From the NCBI RefSeq assembly GCF_010731695.1, contig NZ_AP022586.1, positions 2,666,001 to 2,730,000 on the forward strand: 64,000 nucleotides of DNA, given 5' to 3'. A model generated the notes under the pieces. The model searched no databases, had not been told where the DNA came from, and saw only the letters and a list, made by a program, of their open reading frames with translations. Source of the stretch: Mycolicibacterium litorale. Lineage in GTDB: Bacteria; Actinomycetota; Actinomycetes; Mycobacteriales; Mycobacteriaceae. Of this stretch, positions 1 to 8,163 are shown one piece after another. The position numbers and the translations under genes are program-made. How positions within the stretch are numbered: the stretch's first letter is position 1; each line of letters opens with the position of its first letter.

Positions 1-621
1 AGGCGCAGGATCATCGAGGCGGCGGTCGACCTGTTCAGCGAACGCGGTTTTCCCGGAACGGGACTCGGCGACATCATCGAGCGTGCCGAGATGACCAAAG
101 GTGCGCTCTACTACCACTTCGACTCCAAAGAAGCTCTCGCCGCCGAGATCGTCAGAGAGGGCAGCGCCCGGCTGATGAGCACGTTCGACGCGATCAGCGA
201 ATCGTCTTCACCCGCCCTCGAGAGCATCATCCACGGCACGTTCCTCGTCGTCGACCAACTCAGCACGGACAAGGTGGCCCGTGTCGGGATCGTGCTGATG
301 AGGGTGTTCGCCGGATTCAGCGACTCCGCGGGCGGCACCTACAACGGCTGGTTGTCGGCCATGGAAGCCGACGTGGCCCGAGCCCGCGACGAAGGCGACG
401 TTCGCGAGGATGTGGATGTCACGGCGGTCGCCGAGACCTTCGTCGGCGCGTTCGTCGGGGGGAGCCTGCTGTCCGACGCCGCATCGAGGGGCGCGGACCT
501 GCGCGAGCGCGTCACACGACTGTTCGGCCTCGTCCTGCCGGCCATCGTCACCGACGAATCACGGGACTACTTCGCCGAATTCCTGGCACGCGAGGCCCGA
601 CAGCGACCACCGCGGGACTGA
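1..621 (+). CDS. TetR/AcrR-family transcriptional regulator (5' end outside window)
   Basis: The reading frame is open from base 1, so the true start is upstream. The visible 206 residues begin inside the N-terminal helix-turn-helix: RRRIIEAAVDLFSERGF leads into the recognition helix region TKGALYYHF, the most conserved part of TetR regulators. The rest is the variable all-helical ligand-binding domain, so the effector cannot be read. It would act as a homodimeric cytoplasmic repressor. A convergent PAS gene follows 5 bases after its stop. The closest downstream co-oriented genes are two acyl-CoA dehydrogenases, which suggests but does not show a role in fatty-acid metabolism. An internal ATG at 91 falls inside the HTH and is not the start. 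Confidence 0.9.
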   Translation, partial: RRRIIEAAVDLFSERGFPGTGLGDIIERAEMTKGALYYHFDSKEALAAEIVREGSARLMSTFDAISESSSPALESIIHGTFLVVDQLSTDKVARVGIVLMRVFAGFSDSAGGTYNGWLSAMEADVARARDEGDVREDVDVTAVAETFVGAFVGGSLLSDAASRGADLRERVTRLFGLVLPAIVTDESRDYFAEFLAREARQRPPRD

Positions 622-626
622 GTGGC

Positions 627-1028
627 TCAGACCTCCTCCGACCACAGACGCTCGGTGAGGTCGGTGAACATCGCCAGTGCCACCGGATCGTCGCCGCGCA
701 ACAACGCCGACTTGCTCATCCGCGCCCGCACCGTGGAACCGTCCCGATGCACGAGCTCCACGACGAGGTCCGCGTGGGCGCGCACCACCATCACCGCGGA
801 GTCGTCGGCCGGCAGCCGGTGAAAGATCTGGGAGAACCGCGACGCCGTCACTTCGTCGGGGGTGTACCCCACCATGTCGCCGAACGCCGCATTGGCGAAG
901 AGGATCTGCCCGTCCTCCGCGATCGCAAGGACCGGCACCGGGAAGCGTTCGAGCAAAACCAGTGCCGGCATGTCCCGCAGCAGCGACATCGGCGATCGGT
1001 CGTCGTTGTCGTTTCGCCGCCGCTCCAT
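627..1028 (-). CDS. Single-domain PAS protein
   Basis: A 133-residue protein made almost entirely of one PAS domain: the VPVLAIAEDGQILFANAAF core strand-helix at about residues 30-50, then GYTPDEV, and a C-terminal FTDLTER helix typical of PAS/PAC modules. No kinase, GGDEF or DNA-binding output domain is attached, so it is either a stand-alone sensor that signals through a partner or a truncated relic of a larger sensor. No cofactor can be assigned from sequence. It runs convergently with the TetR gene on its left and divergently from the acyl-CoA dehydrogenase operon on its right; the 109-base gap holds the promoters of both. Confidence 0.75.
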   Translation of the reverse strand: MERRRNDNDDRSPMSLLRDMPALVLLERFPVPVLAIAEDGQILFANAAFGDMVGYTPDEVTASRFSQIFHRLPADDSAVMVVRAHADLVVELVHRDGSTVRARMSKSALLRGDDPVALAMFTDLTERLWSEEV

Positions 1029-1137
1029 CGAACGATTATCGCCGAACGCCGGTACGTGCGGAGGGCGGGGCGGTTGACCGTCACTTGACTAACTAGGTTT
1101 ACTCTGTGAGGACGCACACCGAAGACGGGGGTGACCC

Positions 1138-2370
1138 ATGGACTTGACCTGGTCGGATCGCGACTTGGCGTTCCGCGACGAAGTGCGCACGTTCCTCGCG
1201 GAGAAACTCACACCGGAGATTCAGCGCGCCGGACGGCTGATGACCAGCGTCTACGCCGACCATGAAGCGAGCATGGCGTGGCAGGCGATCCTGCACGAAC
1301 GGGGCTGGGCGGCGCCCGCGTGGCCGGTGGAGTACGGCGGCTGCGACTGGAGCCTCACCCAGCACTACATCTTCAGTCGCGAATCCACACTGGCCGGCGC
1401 GCCCTCGTTGTCGCCCATGGGCATTCGCATGGTCGCGCACGCGATCATCAAGTTCGGCACAGCCGCACAGAAGGATTATTTCCTCCCCCGCATCCTCACC
1501 GGTGAGGTGTTCTTCTGCCAGGGCTACTCCGAACCGGAGGCCGGGTCCGACCTCGCCGCGCTGACCATGGCGGCCGTCGACGACGGTGACGACCTGGTGT
1601 GTACGGGCAGCAAGATCTGGACGACCCACGCCGCGGAAGCGAACTGGATGTTCGCCCTGGTGCGGACCACCCGCGCACCGAAGAAGCAGCAGGGCATCAC
1701 CTTCGTCCTGATCGACATGACCACGCCGGGCATCGAGATTCGGCCGCTGGTCATGACCTCGGGCGAGGAAGTCCAGAACCAGGTCTTCTTCGACGAGGTC
1801 CGTGTTCCCAAATCGAACGTCCTCGGCGAAATCGACGACGGCTGGACCGTCGCGAAGTACCTGCTGGAGTTCGAACGCGGAGGCGGCTCATCGGCGCCGG
1901 CGCTGCAGGTGCTGGCCGAGGAGATCGCCACGGTGGCCGCGGATCAGCCGGGTCCCGACGGCGGCCGCCTCATCGACGATGCCGCTTTCTCGCGTCGGCT
2001 GGCCGAGGCTCGCATCCGCACCGACGTGCTCGAGATCCTCGAGTACCGGGTACTGGCCACCGTCGCGGCGGGCAAGAACCCCGGGTCGGCCTCCTCGATG
2101 CTCAAGGTGCTCGGCACCGAGCTCAGTCAGGATCTCACCGAATTGGCGATGGTCGCGGCGGGCCCGCGGGCACGGGTCTACCAACCGCACGCCACCTGCC
2201 CGGGCGGCCCGGTCGCCGAATACGAGCCGCCCGCCGACGGTTACGTCAGCGGTGAGCCGTGGCAGGCAGTGGCACCGCTGCGTTACTTCAACGACCGCGC
2301 CGGTTCGATCTACGCCGGCAGCAACGAAATTCAACGCAACATCCTGGCCAAGGCAGCATTGGGGCTCTAG
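1138..2370 (+). CDS. Acyl-CoA dehydrogenase, first of an adjacent pair
   Basis: A 410-residue FAD-dependent acyl-CoA dehydrogenase, of the class that makes the trans-2-enoyl-CoA in beta-oxidation of fatty acyl or sterol side-chain CoA esters. Family features in order: N-terminal helical domain, the FCQGYSEPEAGSDLA flavin/substrate loop near residues 125-140, a central beta domain with KIWTTHA, and a C-terminal helical domain ending in YAGSNEIQRNILAK. The ATG is preceded by GGGGGTGACCC. The next dehydrogenase starts on the base after its stop. In mycobacteria such adjacent unlike FadE genes often encode alpha2beta2 heterotetramers in which only one subunit carries the catalytic base; that arrangement is inferred here. 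The substrate is unknown. Confidence 0.9.
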   Translation: MDLTWSDRDLAFRDEVRTFLAEKLTPEIQRAGRLMTSVYADHEASMAWQAILHERGWAAPAWPVEYGGCDWSLTQHYIFSRESTLAGAPSLSPMGIRMVAHAIIKFGTAAQKDYFLPRILTGEVFFCQGYSEPEAGSDLAALTMAAVDDGDDLVCTGSKIWTTHAAEANWMFALVRTTRAPKKQQGITFVLIDMTTPGIEIRPLVMTSGEEVQNQVFFDEVRVPKSNVLGEIDDGWTVAKYLLEFERGGGSSAPALQVLAEEIATVAADQPGPDGGRLIDDAAFSRRLAEARIRTDVLEILEYRVLATVAAGKNPGSASSMLKVLGTELSQDLTELAMVAAGPRARVYQPHATCPGGPVAEYEPPADGYVSGEPWQAVAPLRYFNDRAGSIYAGSNEIQRNILAKAALGL

Positions 2371-3513
2371 ATGGACTTCTCACTCACCAAGGAACAAGAA
2401 CTGCTGCGTGACGGGTTGACGAAGTTCCTGTCGACCCGTTACGAACTCGAAAAGAGCCGCGCCGCAGCGAAAACCGGTCCGGGCTGGCAGCCCGACGTCT
2501 GGCGCGGCTTCGCCGAGGAACTCGGCATCCTGGGGGCGACCCTGCCCGAGGACGCGGGCGGTATCGGCGGTGGCGCGGTCGAGGCGATGGTGATCGCCGA
2601 GGCGCTGGGACACGCCCTGGTGGTCGAACCCTTCGTCGACACCGTCGTGGTGGCAGGCGGTTTGCTTCATCGCGCCGGCGGCCCCACTGCCGCGGCCGTG
2701 CTCGAGAAAGTCGTCGAGGGCACCGCACTGGTCGCGCTCGCCACCACCGAACCCACCTCGGGCGATAACTGGCGCGACGTGTCGACCACCGCCGAGAAGG
2801 ACGGTGCCGACTGGGTTCTGCGCGGCGAGAAGGTCGTGGTCGCGGGCGCTCCCCTGGCCGGCTACCTCCTGGTCACCGCCCGGACCTCGGGCGACCGGGA
2901 CGACGAAGAGGGCATCTCGCTCTTCCTCGTCGACCTCTCCGCGGTCAGGAGCGGCCTGACCACTCACCCGTACCGCACGATCGACGACCGCCGCGCGGCG
3001 GACATCACGTTCGACGGGCTGCGGATACCCGGTGACGCCCTGCTGGGCGAGGAGGGACGGGCCTGGCCGTCGATCGCCCGTGCCCGAGACGAAGGGGCCG
3101 CGGCCGTCTGCGCCGAGGCGGTCGGCGCGATGCGCAAGGTGCTGGCGGACACCGTCGAGTACTGCAAGCAACGCCACCAGTTCGGCACCGCCATCGGCAG
3201 TTTCCAGGTCCTTCAGCACCGGATGGTCGACATGCACATGGAGGTCGAACAGTCGGTTGCAGCGACGTTCCTGGCCGTTCTCAACCTCGAATCCGACGCC
3301 GAGGCCCGCGCACGAGCCGTGTCCGCGGCCAAGGCGACCATCGGCCGGGCGGCCCGCTTCATCGGTCAGAACGCCGTCCAACTCCACGGCGGCATGGGTA
3401 TGACCGAAGAGCTCGCCATCGGTCACTACTTCAAACGCCTCACCGCGCTGCAGTACGAGTACGGCTCCACCGATCACCACATCACCCGGTACGCCCGGCT
3501 GACCCACGCCTAG
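2371..3513 (+). CDS. Acyl-CoA dehydrogenase, second of the pair
   Basis: A 380-residue acyl-CoA dehydrogenase with MDFSLTKEQELLRDG at the N-terminus, a central flavin-binding region and a C-terminal QLHGGMGMTEEL motif, which is the common signature of the FAD-domain end of this family. Its ATG immediately follows the stop of the preceding dehydrogenase, so the two are translationally coupled and probably form one complex. It shows the degenerate substrate-loop character often seen in the shorter partner of heteromeric mycobacterial FadE pairs. The TetR regulator 77 bases downstream on the same strand is a candidate local regulator. The substrate is not deducible. Confidence 0.88.
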   Translation: MDFSLTKEQELLRDGLTKFLSTRYELEKSRAAAKTGPGWQPDVWRGFAEELGILGATLPEDAGGIGGGAVEAMVIAEALGHALVVEPFVDTVVVAGGLLHRAGGPTAAAVLEKVVEGTALVALATTEPTSGDNWRDVSTTAEKDGADWVLRGEKVVVAGAPLAGYLLVTARTSGDRDDEEGISLFLVDLSAVRSGLTTHPYRTIDDRRAADITFDGLRIPGDALLGEEGRAWPSIARARDEGAAAVCAEAVGAMRKVLADTVEYCKQRHQFGTAIGSFQVLQHRMVDMHMEVEQSVAATFLAVLNLESDAEARARAVSAAKATIGRAARFIGQNAVQLHGGMGMTEELAIGHYFKRLTALQYEYGSTDHHITRYARLTHA

Positions 3514-3590
3514 ACCACATCCACGGCACGATCAGGACACAGGTGCGGCGAAGCCCCGTGGGACAGGCTGAGGCCTGGTAAGCCTGGCCC

Positions 3591-4181
3591 ATGTCCAGCC
3601 GAAGTGCGCCGCACACCACTCGGCTCAGCGACCTGCACGGCGGACGCTCGCTGATGTCGCGCCGGGTGTTCCGCGCCGCGGCCGCGATTCTCGGCGAGTG
3701 CACGGACGCGGGCCTGTCGATGTCGGCACTGGCGGACCGTGCCCGCGTGGCCCCGGCCGCGGTGAGTGCCCAATTCCCGTCCATCGACGCCGTGCTCGCC
3801 GAGCTCTACCTGCACCGCGTGTCGAGCCTGCCGTTGGTCGTCGATCCCGAGCGCTGCGTCGCCGCCCGGGTCAGCGGCCAGTTGCGCGCGGTCACCCTGG
3901 TGATGGCCGACGAGCCGACGCTGGCCGCGGCCTGCAGCCGGGCCCTGCTGCGCGCCGACGACCCGGCCGTGCTGTGCGCCCGGGACCGAATCGGCGCGGA
4001 GGTGCAACGCCGGATCGCCGCCGCGCTCGGCACCGGTGCGTGGCCGGAGGTGCAGGACACGCTCGAGACGGTGTTCTGGGGTGCACTCCTGCAGGTGCAG
4101 TCACGCGCCATCGACTACCGCGAGATGGCCAACCGGCTCGACACGATGCTCTCGCTCATCCTGCCCGACACCGCCCTCTGA
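3591..4181 (+). CDS. TetR-family-like transcriptional regulator
   Basis: A 196-residue protein whose first 70 residues look like a divergent TetR helix-turn-helix: MSRRVFRAAAAILGECTDAGLSMSALADRARVAPAAVSAQFPS, where APAAVSAQF stands in the place of the recognition helix. The remainder is alpha-helical and Ala/Arg-rich, as expected for the ligand-binding core. It follows the acyl-CoA dehydrogenase pair with a 77-base gap and may be co-transcribed. A 16-bp perfect palindrome lies 14 bases after its stop (4196-4211). The start at 3591 is the first ATG of the frame; no strong ribosome-binding site is visible. Confidence 0.75.
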   Translation: MSSRSAPHTTRLSDLHGGRSLMSRRVFRAAAAILGECTDAGLSMSALADRARVAPAAVSAQFPSIDAVLAELYLHRVSSLPLVVDPERCVAARVSGQLRAVTLVMADEPTLAAACSRALLRADDPAVLCARDRIGAEVQRRIAAALGTGAWPEVQDTLETVFWGALLQVQSRAIDYREMANRLDTMLSLILPDTAL

Positions 4182-4195
4182 CCGCCGCACTGAAA

Positions 4196-4211
4196 GTCGA
4201 GTACTCGACTA
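4196..4211. repeat. 16-bp perfect palindrome, possible operator
   Basis: AGTCGAGTACTCGACT is self-complementary over all 16 bases with no loop, so it suits a dimeric DNA-binding protein better than a terminator hairpin. It lies between the TetR-like gene and the Cys/His-repeat gene starting at 4287. Confidence 0.5.
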
Positions 4212-4286
4212 CTCATGCGTGGGCCCTTGCCGGTTCCTAGCGTGCCTTCTGTTGGCTCAGAAGTGACTCGAATTGGAGGGATCGAG

Positions 4287-4760
4287 ATGACTGACTGGCA
4301 ATGGGGATGGCGGTTCTGCCAGAAATGCGGCAACATGCACTGGCCCGAAGCCGGCGACGGTGTCTGCCAAACGGGAGGCGGTCATCGCCCACAAGGGTTG
4401 TTGTTCGCGCTTCCCTTCAATCGGCCGGTCGGCGCCAAAAGCGAGCGCAACTTCTACTTCTGCCGGGCGTGCCACTCTCTCTTCCAGCAGAAGGCATTCG
4501 GCGGCGGCAGTGACCTGGGTCGGTGCCCTGAAGGGGGGCAACACGACCGCACCGATTCATTCGAGTTCGTCCTCACCAAGGACAGGCCGGTGAACAACGC
4601 CCAGGACAAATGGGCTGTGTGCGTGAACTGCCACGTGCTCTGGTTTGGCCCTGTCAACGGCCACTGCCCATCGGCGACCCATGGACACAATCCGGGCGGA
4701 GGCAACTTCCCGATCTTCCACATCAACCACAGCACCGACCCCGACGACTGGATCCCCTGA
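4287..4760 (+). CDS. Triple Cys/His-repeat protein, probable metal-binding
   Basis: A 157-residue protein made of three copies of a roughly 45-residue unit. Each unit has an aromatic-x-C-x2-C pair, then a third Cys and a His: C11/C14/C27/H33, C59/C62/C80/H86 and C112/C115/C127/H132 (or H134). The units also share a WxFC or FYFC lead-in and a Gly-rich C-x3-GGxH tail. The four-ligand spacing suggests one zinc per repeat; this is inference. There is no signal peptide or membrane segment. The start is ATG 4287 because TTGGAGGG lies 7 bases upstream, whereas the longer frame from 4215 has no ribosome-binding site. The next gene, a membrane protein, starts 74 bases downstream. The molecular function is unknown. 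Confidence 0.75.
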   Translation: MTDWQWGWRFCQKCGNMHWPEAGDGVCQTGGGHRPQGLLFALPFNRPVGAKSERNFYFCRACHSLFQQKAFGGGSDLGRCPEGGQHDRTDSFEFVLTKDRPVNNAQDKWAVCVNCHVLWFGPVNGHCPSATHGHNPGGGNFPIFHINHSTDPDDWIP

Positions 4761-4833
4761 ACTGGCCCTGCCCGAAGGCAGTTCGAGGAACGGATCCTGT
4801 GACAGTACGGTTTCAGACCACTCAAGGAGAGCG

Positions 4834-5388
4834 ATGGCTGAGGCAGAACCGGAGAGCATGAAGCGGCTGCACGATGACCTCCACACCGAGTACACCAAGT
4901 TGTTGGACATCGTGAACGGATTCGACCAACGTCTGCTCACGGTCAAAGGGTGGGGCGTCACCCTCAGCTTGGCCAGCCTGGGACTTGGGTTCCAGCAGGG
5001 GCACTACGGATTGTTCCTGATCGCGGCTGTCAGCGGCGCGGCGTTCTGGCTGCTCGAGGCATACGTCAAGATTCATCAGATTCACTACTACCCGCGAATG
5101 CGAGACATCGAAGTGACGGCGTACGAGCTGTTTCGCGTCGACACCGCCACCGGCCCTGCATCCTCACCACTCATCGATTGGGGATGGAAGACCGCAGGTC
5201 AACGATTCCGCAGGCAGAACCGCGAAGGTGACCCGCAGGTGCCCGACCGTTACCCGAAGGAGATGGAAGAGGGGCGAGCAGTGCAGCCCTGGACGATGGC
5301 ACATGTGATGTTCCCGCATGTCGTGTCCATCGTCGTCGGAATCGTCCTCTTCATCCTGGGTCTGAACGGAGCCTTCGGCCCGATCTAG
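4834..5388 (+). CDS. Small multi-pass membrane protein of unknown function
   Basis: A 184-residue protein. An N-terminal charged helix (about residues 1-35) is followed by two hydrophobic segments (about 42-57 and 61-81) that form a hairpin, a central soluble loop of about 75 residues rich in Arg, Glu and aromatic residues, and a C-terminal hydrophobic segment (about 160-182). The cytosolic helix, hairpin, loop and final membrane pass loosely recall SLATT-like or S-4TM membrane modules, but I cannot confirm a family. The start at 4834 follows CAAGGAGAGCG. It probably forms one transcript with the Cys/His-repeat gene, and it is convergent with the kinase gene on its right. Confidence 0.7.
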   Translation: MAEAEPESMKRLHDDLHTEYTKLLDIVNGFDQRLLTVKGWGVTLSLASLGLGFQQGHYGLFLIAAVSGAAFWLLEAYVKIHQIHYYPRMRDIEVTAYELFRVDTATGPASSPLIDWGWKTAGQRFRRQNREGDPQVPDRYPKEMEEGRAVQPWTMAHVMFPHVVSIVVGIVLFILGLNGAFGPI

Positions 5389-5404
5389 TCAACCTGTGCG
5401 CCGG

Positions 5405-6094
5405 CTAAACATCCTGCCCGCCAACGATTTCGAAGACCCGGTCACAGAGGCCGCGGGTCGCGACGATGAGGTCGGCATTCGTCTCGTCGACGGTGTCCAC
5501 CCACTGCGCCGCCTCGGCGTCGCTACGGCCGCCCGCGACATGGCGCGCGATCAACCGCGCCCGGCGGACCGCGCGATCGACGTCGAGGTAGTAGAGCCGG
5601 GCCAGCAGTGGACGAACGCCGTCCCACAGACCGAGATAGTTGCCTTCGGTGACCACGAGCCGGGCGTCGGCCGGCACCACCCGCCCGGCCGCCACCGGCT
5701 CTTCGAGGGATCGGTCGAAATCGGGAACGTAGACGTCGCTGTGCCGATGGGCGGCGGCGATGCGAGTGAGGGTCGCGAGATATCCGTTGGCGTCGAAGGT
5801 GTCCGGCGCGCCCTTACGGCGGCGTCGTCCCAGACGATCCAGTTGTGCGTTCGACAGATGGAATCCGTCCATCGGGACGTAGCTCGCGATGGGGCCGAAG
5901 CGCTCGGCGACCAGCCTGGCGAGAGTGGACTTCCCGGTGCCGGGCGGACCGGTGATCCCGATCATGACCCGCCCCGAACCACTGTCGAGCAGTGCCTGCG
6001 TGTCCGCGGTGATCGTGCGCAGCGCCTCGTCGGCGGTCATCGTCTCGAGCGCGACGTCGCGCGGGTGAACTCTGCGCTGATCGTCGGAGTCCAC
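5405..6094 (-). CDS. Uridine-kinase-like P-loop nucleoside/carbohydrate kinase
   Basis: A 229-residue cytoplasmic kinase of the uridine kinase/phosphoribulokinase/pantothenate kinase superfamily. A Walker A motif, GPPGTGKST, lies near residue 50. It is followed by the YVPMDGFHLSN element, in which the Asp of the MDGFH motif is the usual catalytic or substrate-binding residue, and a VTEGNYLGLWDG segment matching the VEG(N/I) motif of this superfamily. Substrates of this subgroup (uridine, fructose, pantothenate analogues) are not distinguishable by eye. The final residues reach to within 17 bases of the convergent membrane-protein gene. Confidence 0.8.
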   Translation of the reverse strand: MDSDDQRRVHPRDVALETMTADEALRTITADTQALLDSGSGRVMIGITGPPGTGKSTLARLVAERFGPIASYVPMDGFHLSNAQLDRLGRRRRKGAPDTFDANGYLATLTRIAAAHRHSDVYVPDFDRSLEEPVAAGRVVPADARLVVTEGNYLGLWDGVRPLLARLYYLDVDRAVRRARLIARHVAGGRSDAEAAQWVDTVDETNADLIVATRGLCDRVFEIVGGQDV

Positions 6095-6118
6095 CCACGC
6101 GACTATAGGGAAGCGCCG

Positions 6119-7090
6119 CTACTGCTGTCCGCCTCGCTCGTCGCCGTACGGATACTGCGGCCCGCCGGGCATACCGGTGTGCCGACCGCCGTAGGGATCG
6201 TCGTAGCCGGCGGGCTGGCCGGACGGGAACGGGCCACCCGTCGAGGGGCCCGTCTGCGGCGGCCGACCGGCCGGGTCGCTCGGATACTGTGAGCCCCCCT
6301 GGTACTGCGGCGCGCCCTGGCCATACCCGGGCTGACCGCCACCCTGCCAACTACCGCCCTGCGAGTAGCCGGATTGGGGCACGTTGCCCGCCGGGATCGC
6401 CGTCGTCGACTGGTTGCGATCCGCCAGCTGTTCGCGCATGTTGCGGCCTTCGTCCTCGGCCCGAGAGAGGTAGTTCTCCCACCGCTGCTGCATCGGCTTG
6501 ATGAGGCCGCCACCGACCCCCACGACGAGGATGCCGCCGATGGTGCCGAGGATGGCGACCAGCACCGGCAGCGTGACGGTCAGCGCGATCCCGACCTGGT
6601 TCAGCGCCGCGATGACACCGAGACCGATGATCGAGATGCTCGCGATGTTGGCCAACATCCGGCCGTACGACAGGCCACTCAACGCATTGGACACGATGTC
6701 GCGGACCGCCGCCGCGATCGCCGCCGCCACCACGACGATGACCACCGCCACGAGCAGTTTCGGCAGGAACGAGATCACCCCGGCGATGAGGTCGCTGATC
6801 GGGTTGGGCCCAAACACACCGAACGCCAACTGCAGGACGACCAGCAGCAGTGCGTAGTAGACGATCTTGCTGACGATGGTCGAGGCGTCGTAGCTGCTCC
6901 GCTCGAGCGCCTTCTTGACGCCGCCACGCTCGACGGCGCGGTCGAAACCGACTTTCTCGAGGACCTTGTCGATGGCTTTGGCGATCAGCTTCGCCAGGAT
7001 CCAGCCGATGATCAGGATGACGAGGAACGCGACCAGCTTCGGCGCGAAGTTCGCCACCGACCTCCACATATCTCGTAAGGCGTCTTCCAT
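6119..7090 (-). CDS. Conserved TM-helix-repeat membrane protein (MscS-related)
   Basis: A 323-residue inner-membrane protein of the conserved TM helix family related to small-conductance mechanosensitive channels. Four or more hydrophobic segments span about residues 10-190, with the amphipathic GWILAKLIAKAIDKVL repeat after the first helix and GSIL-like Gly-rich helices near residue 180. A soluble tail follows, of which the last 90 residues are low-complexity Gly/Pro/Gln/Tyr (repeated GYGQ, PQYQGG, GGPQYPYG). The start is taken at 7090 (ATG GAA GAC), behind a GGAG about 9 bases upstream; the longer frame to 7273 reads through the porin promoter region and is unlikely. Its role in osmotic response is inferred from the family. 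Confidence 0.82.
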   Translation of the reverse strand: MEDALRDMWRSVANFAPKLVAFLVILIIGWILAKLIAKAIDKVLEKVGFDRAVERGGVKKALERSSYDASTIVSKIVYYALLLVVLQLAFGVFGPNPISDLIAGVISFLPKLLVAVVIVVVAAAIAAAVRDIVSNALSGLSYGRMLANIASISIIGLGVIAALNQVGIALTVTLPVLVAILGTIGGILVVGVGGGLIKPMQQRWENYLSRAEDEGRNMREQLADRNQSTTAIPAGNVPQSGYSQGGSWQGGGQPGYGQGAPQYQGGSQYPSDPAGRPPQTGPSTGGPFPSGQPAGYDDPYGGRHTGMPGGPQYPYGDERGGQQ

Positions 7091-7276
7091 CGCTTCAACT
7101 CCGTTGTTCGTGGCTCCCCGCGGCCCGTTGGTGTGGTGACTCGGCGGTACCCACGGACCCGGCGAATAAACACGAGCGTCAATTGTGTTGGAGTCGGCAA
7201 ACACCCGGGTGAGGTGGGGCGACGATGAACCTGAATGTTTGCTGTGACAACCCTTGCAGAGTGGTTGACACATCGG

Positions 7277-7305
7277 TTGTCGGATTGCTGAGCCCCTGTT
7301 AGGTT
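7277..7305 (+). promoter_or_regulatory. Candidate promoter of the porin gene
   Basis: TTGTCG (7277-7282) and TAGGTT (7300-7305) are separated by 17 bases, a good SigA-type -35/-10 pair upstream of the mspA-like start at 7372. This is inferred from pattern only. Confidence 0.4.
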
Positions 7306-7371
7306 CTCCCCGTCGAAGTGGACGTCACCAACTCATCCCGCCGGCTGCCCGGCGACACAGCTAGGGGAATC

Positions 7372-8022
7372 ATGAAGGCAATCGGTCGGGTGCTGGTCGC
7401 GTTGGTCGCGGCCATCGCCGCTCTGTTCACGAGCACGGGCACCTCTCACGCAGGTCTGGACAACGAGCTCAGCCTGGTCGACGGCCAGGGCCGCACGCTC
7501 ACGATTCAGCAGTGGGACACCTTCCTCAACGGGGTGTTCCCGCTCGACCGCAACCGGCTGACGCGCGAGTGGTTCCACTCGGGCCGCGCCAAGTACATCG
7601 TCGCCGGCGAAGGCGCCGACGACTTCGAGGGTTCGTTGGAGTTGGGCTACCAGATCGGCTTCCCCTGGTCGCTGGGCGTGGGCATCAACTTCAGCTACAC
7701 CACCCCGAACATCGCGTTCGACGGTGAGGGTATCGACGTCACGCAGGGCGCTGCCGGCATCCTGCCCGCCGAGGGCATCGTGACCCCGCCGCTGTTCCCG
7801 GGTGTGTCGATCAGCGCCGACCTGGGCAACGGCCCCGGCATCCAGGAAGTCGCCACCTTCGCGGTGGATGTGAAGGGGGCACAGGGCGACGTCGCGGTGT
7901 CCAACGCGCACGGCACGGTGACCGGTGCGGCCGGCGGTGTGTTGCTGCGTCCGTACGCCCGGCTGGTCGCCTCCACCGGTGACAGCGTCACCACCTATGG
8001 GCAACCGTGGAACATGAACTGA
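7372..8022 (+). CDS. mspA: MspA-family outer-membrane porin
   Basis: A 216-residue preprotein with a 27-residue signal peptide ending SHA|GLDNEL, followed by a mature chain almost word-for-word MspA (WDTFLNGVFPLDRNRL, GFPWSLGVGINFSYTTPN, the C-terminal YGQPWNMN). MspA forms an octameric goblet pore in the mycolate outer membrane for small hydrophilic solutes. One region differs: after mature residue N86, where MspA has the acidic constriction D90/D91/D93, this protein reads IAFDGEGIDVTQG with about 5 extra residues, keeping D90 but replacing D91 by Gly. The start is ATG 7372 after AGGGGAAT; the upstream GTG at 7318 would ruin the signal peptide. A strong terminator follows. Paralogue identity (MspA against B, C or D) is uncertain. 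Confidence 0.95.
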   Translation: MKAIGRVLVALVAAIAALFTSTGTSHAGLDNELSLVDGQGRTLTIQQWDTFLNGVFPLDRNRLTREWFHSGRAKYIVAGEGADDFEGSLELGYQIGFPWSLGVGINFSYTTPNIAFDGEGIDVTQGAAGILPAEGIVTPPLFPGVSISADLGNGPGIQEVATFAVDVKGAQGDVAVSNAHGTVTGAAGGVLLRPYARLVASTGDSVTTYGQPWNMN

Positions 8023-8037
8023 GTTCTCCGGCGATCA

Positions 8038-8070
8038 GGGCCCCGCGAGCACGTCTCGCGGGGCCCTTCT
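8038..8070 (+). terminator. Rho-independent terminator after the porin gene
   Basis: A perfect 12-bp stem (GGGCCCCGCGAG at 8038-8049 with its complement at 8055-8066) encloses a 5-base loop and is followed by TTCTTC. Confidence 0.85.
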
Positions 8071-8163
8071 TCGCACGTTTTCTTGACTTTGCCACAAAAC
8101 GGTTCCGACTGAACCTCAGATCGAGCTGACAATTAGCTGTGAGCGGGTTGTGGGGATGCTGGG

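Noticed and set aside
1074..1105. Promoter of the acyl-CoA dehydrogenase pair (TTGACC with TTTACT or TACTCT)
   Set aside because: Spacing of the alternatives is 18-20 bases and no clear winner exists; also considered an iron or KstR-like box but the repeat is incomplete.
6119..7273. Longer channel-protein start at 7273
   Set aside because: The extra 61 residues cross the divergent porin promoter; ATG 7090 has a ribosome-binding site.
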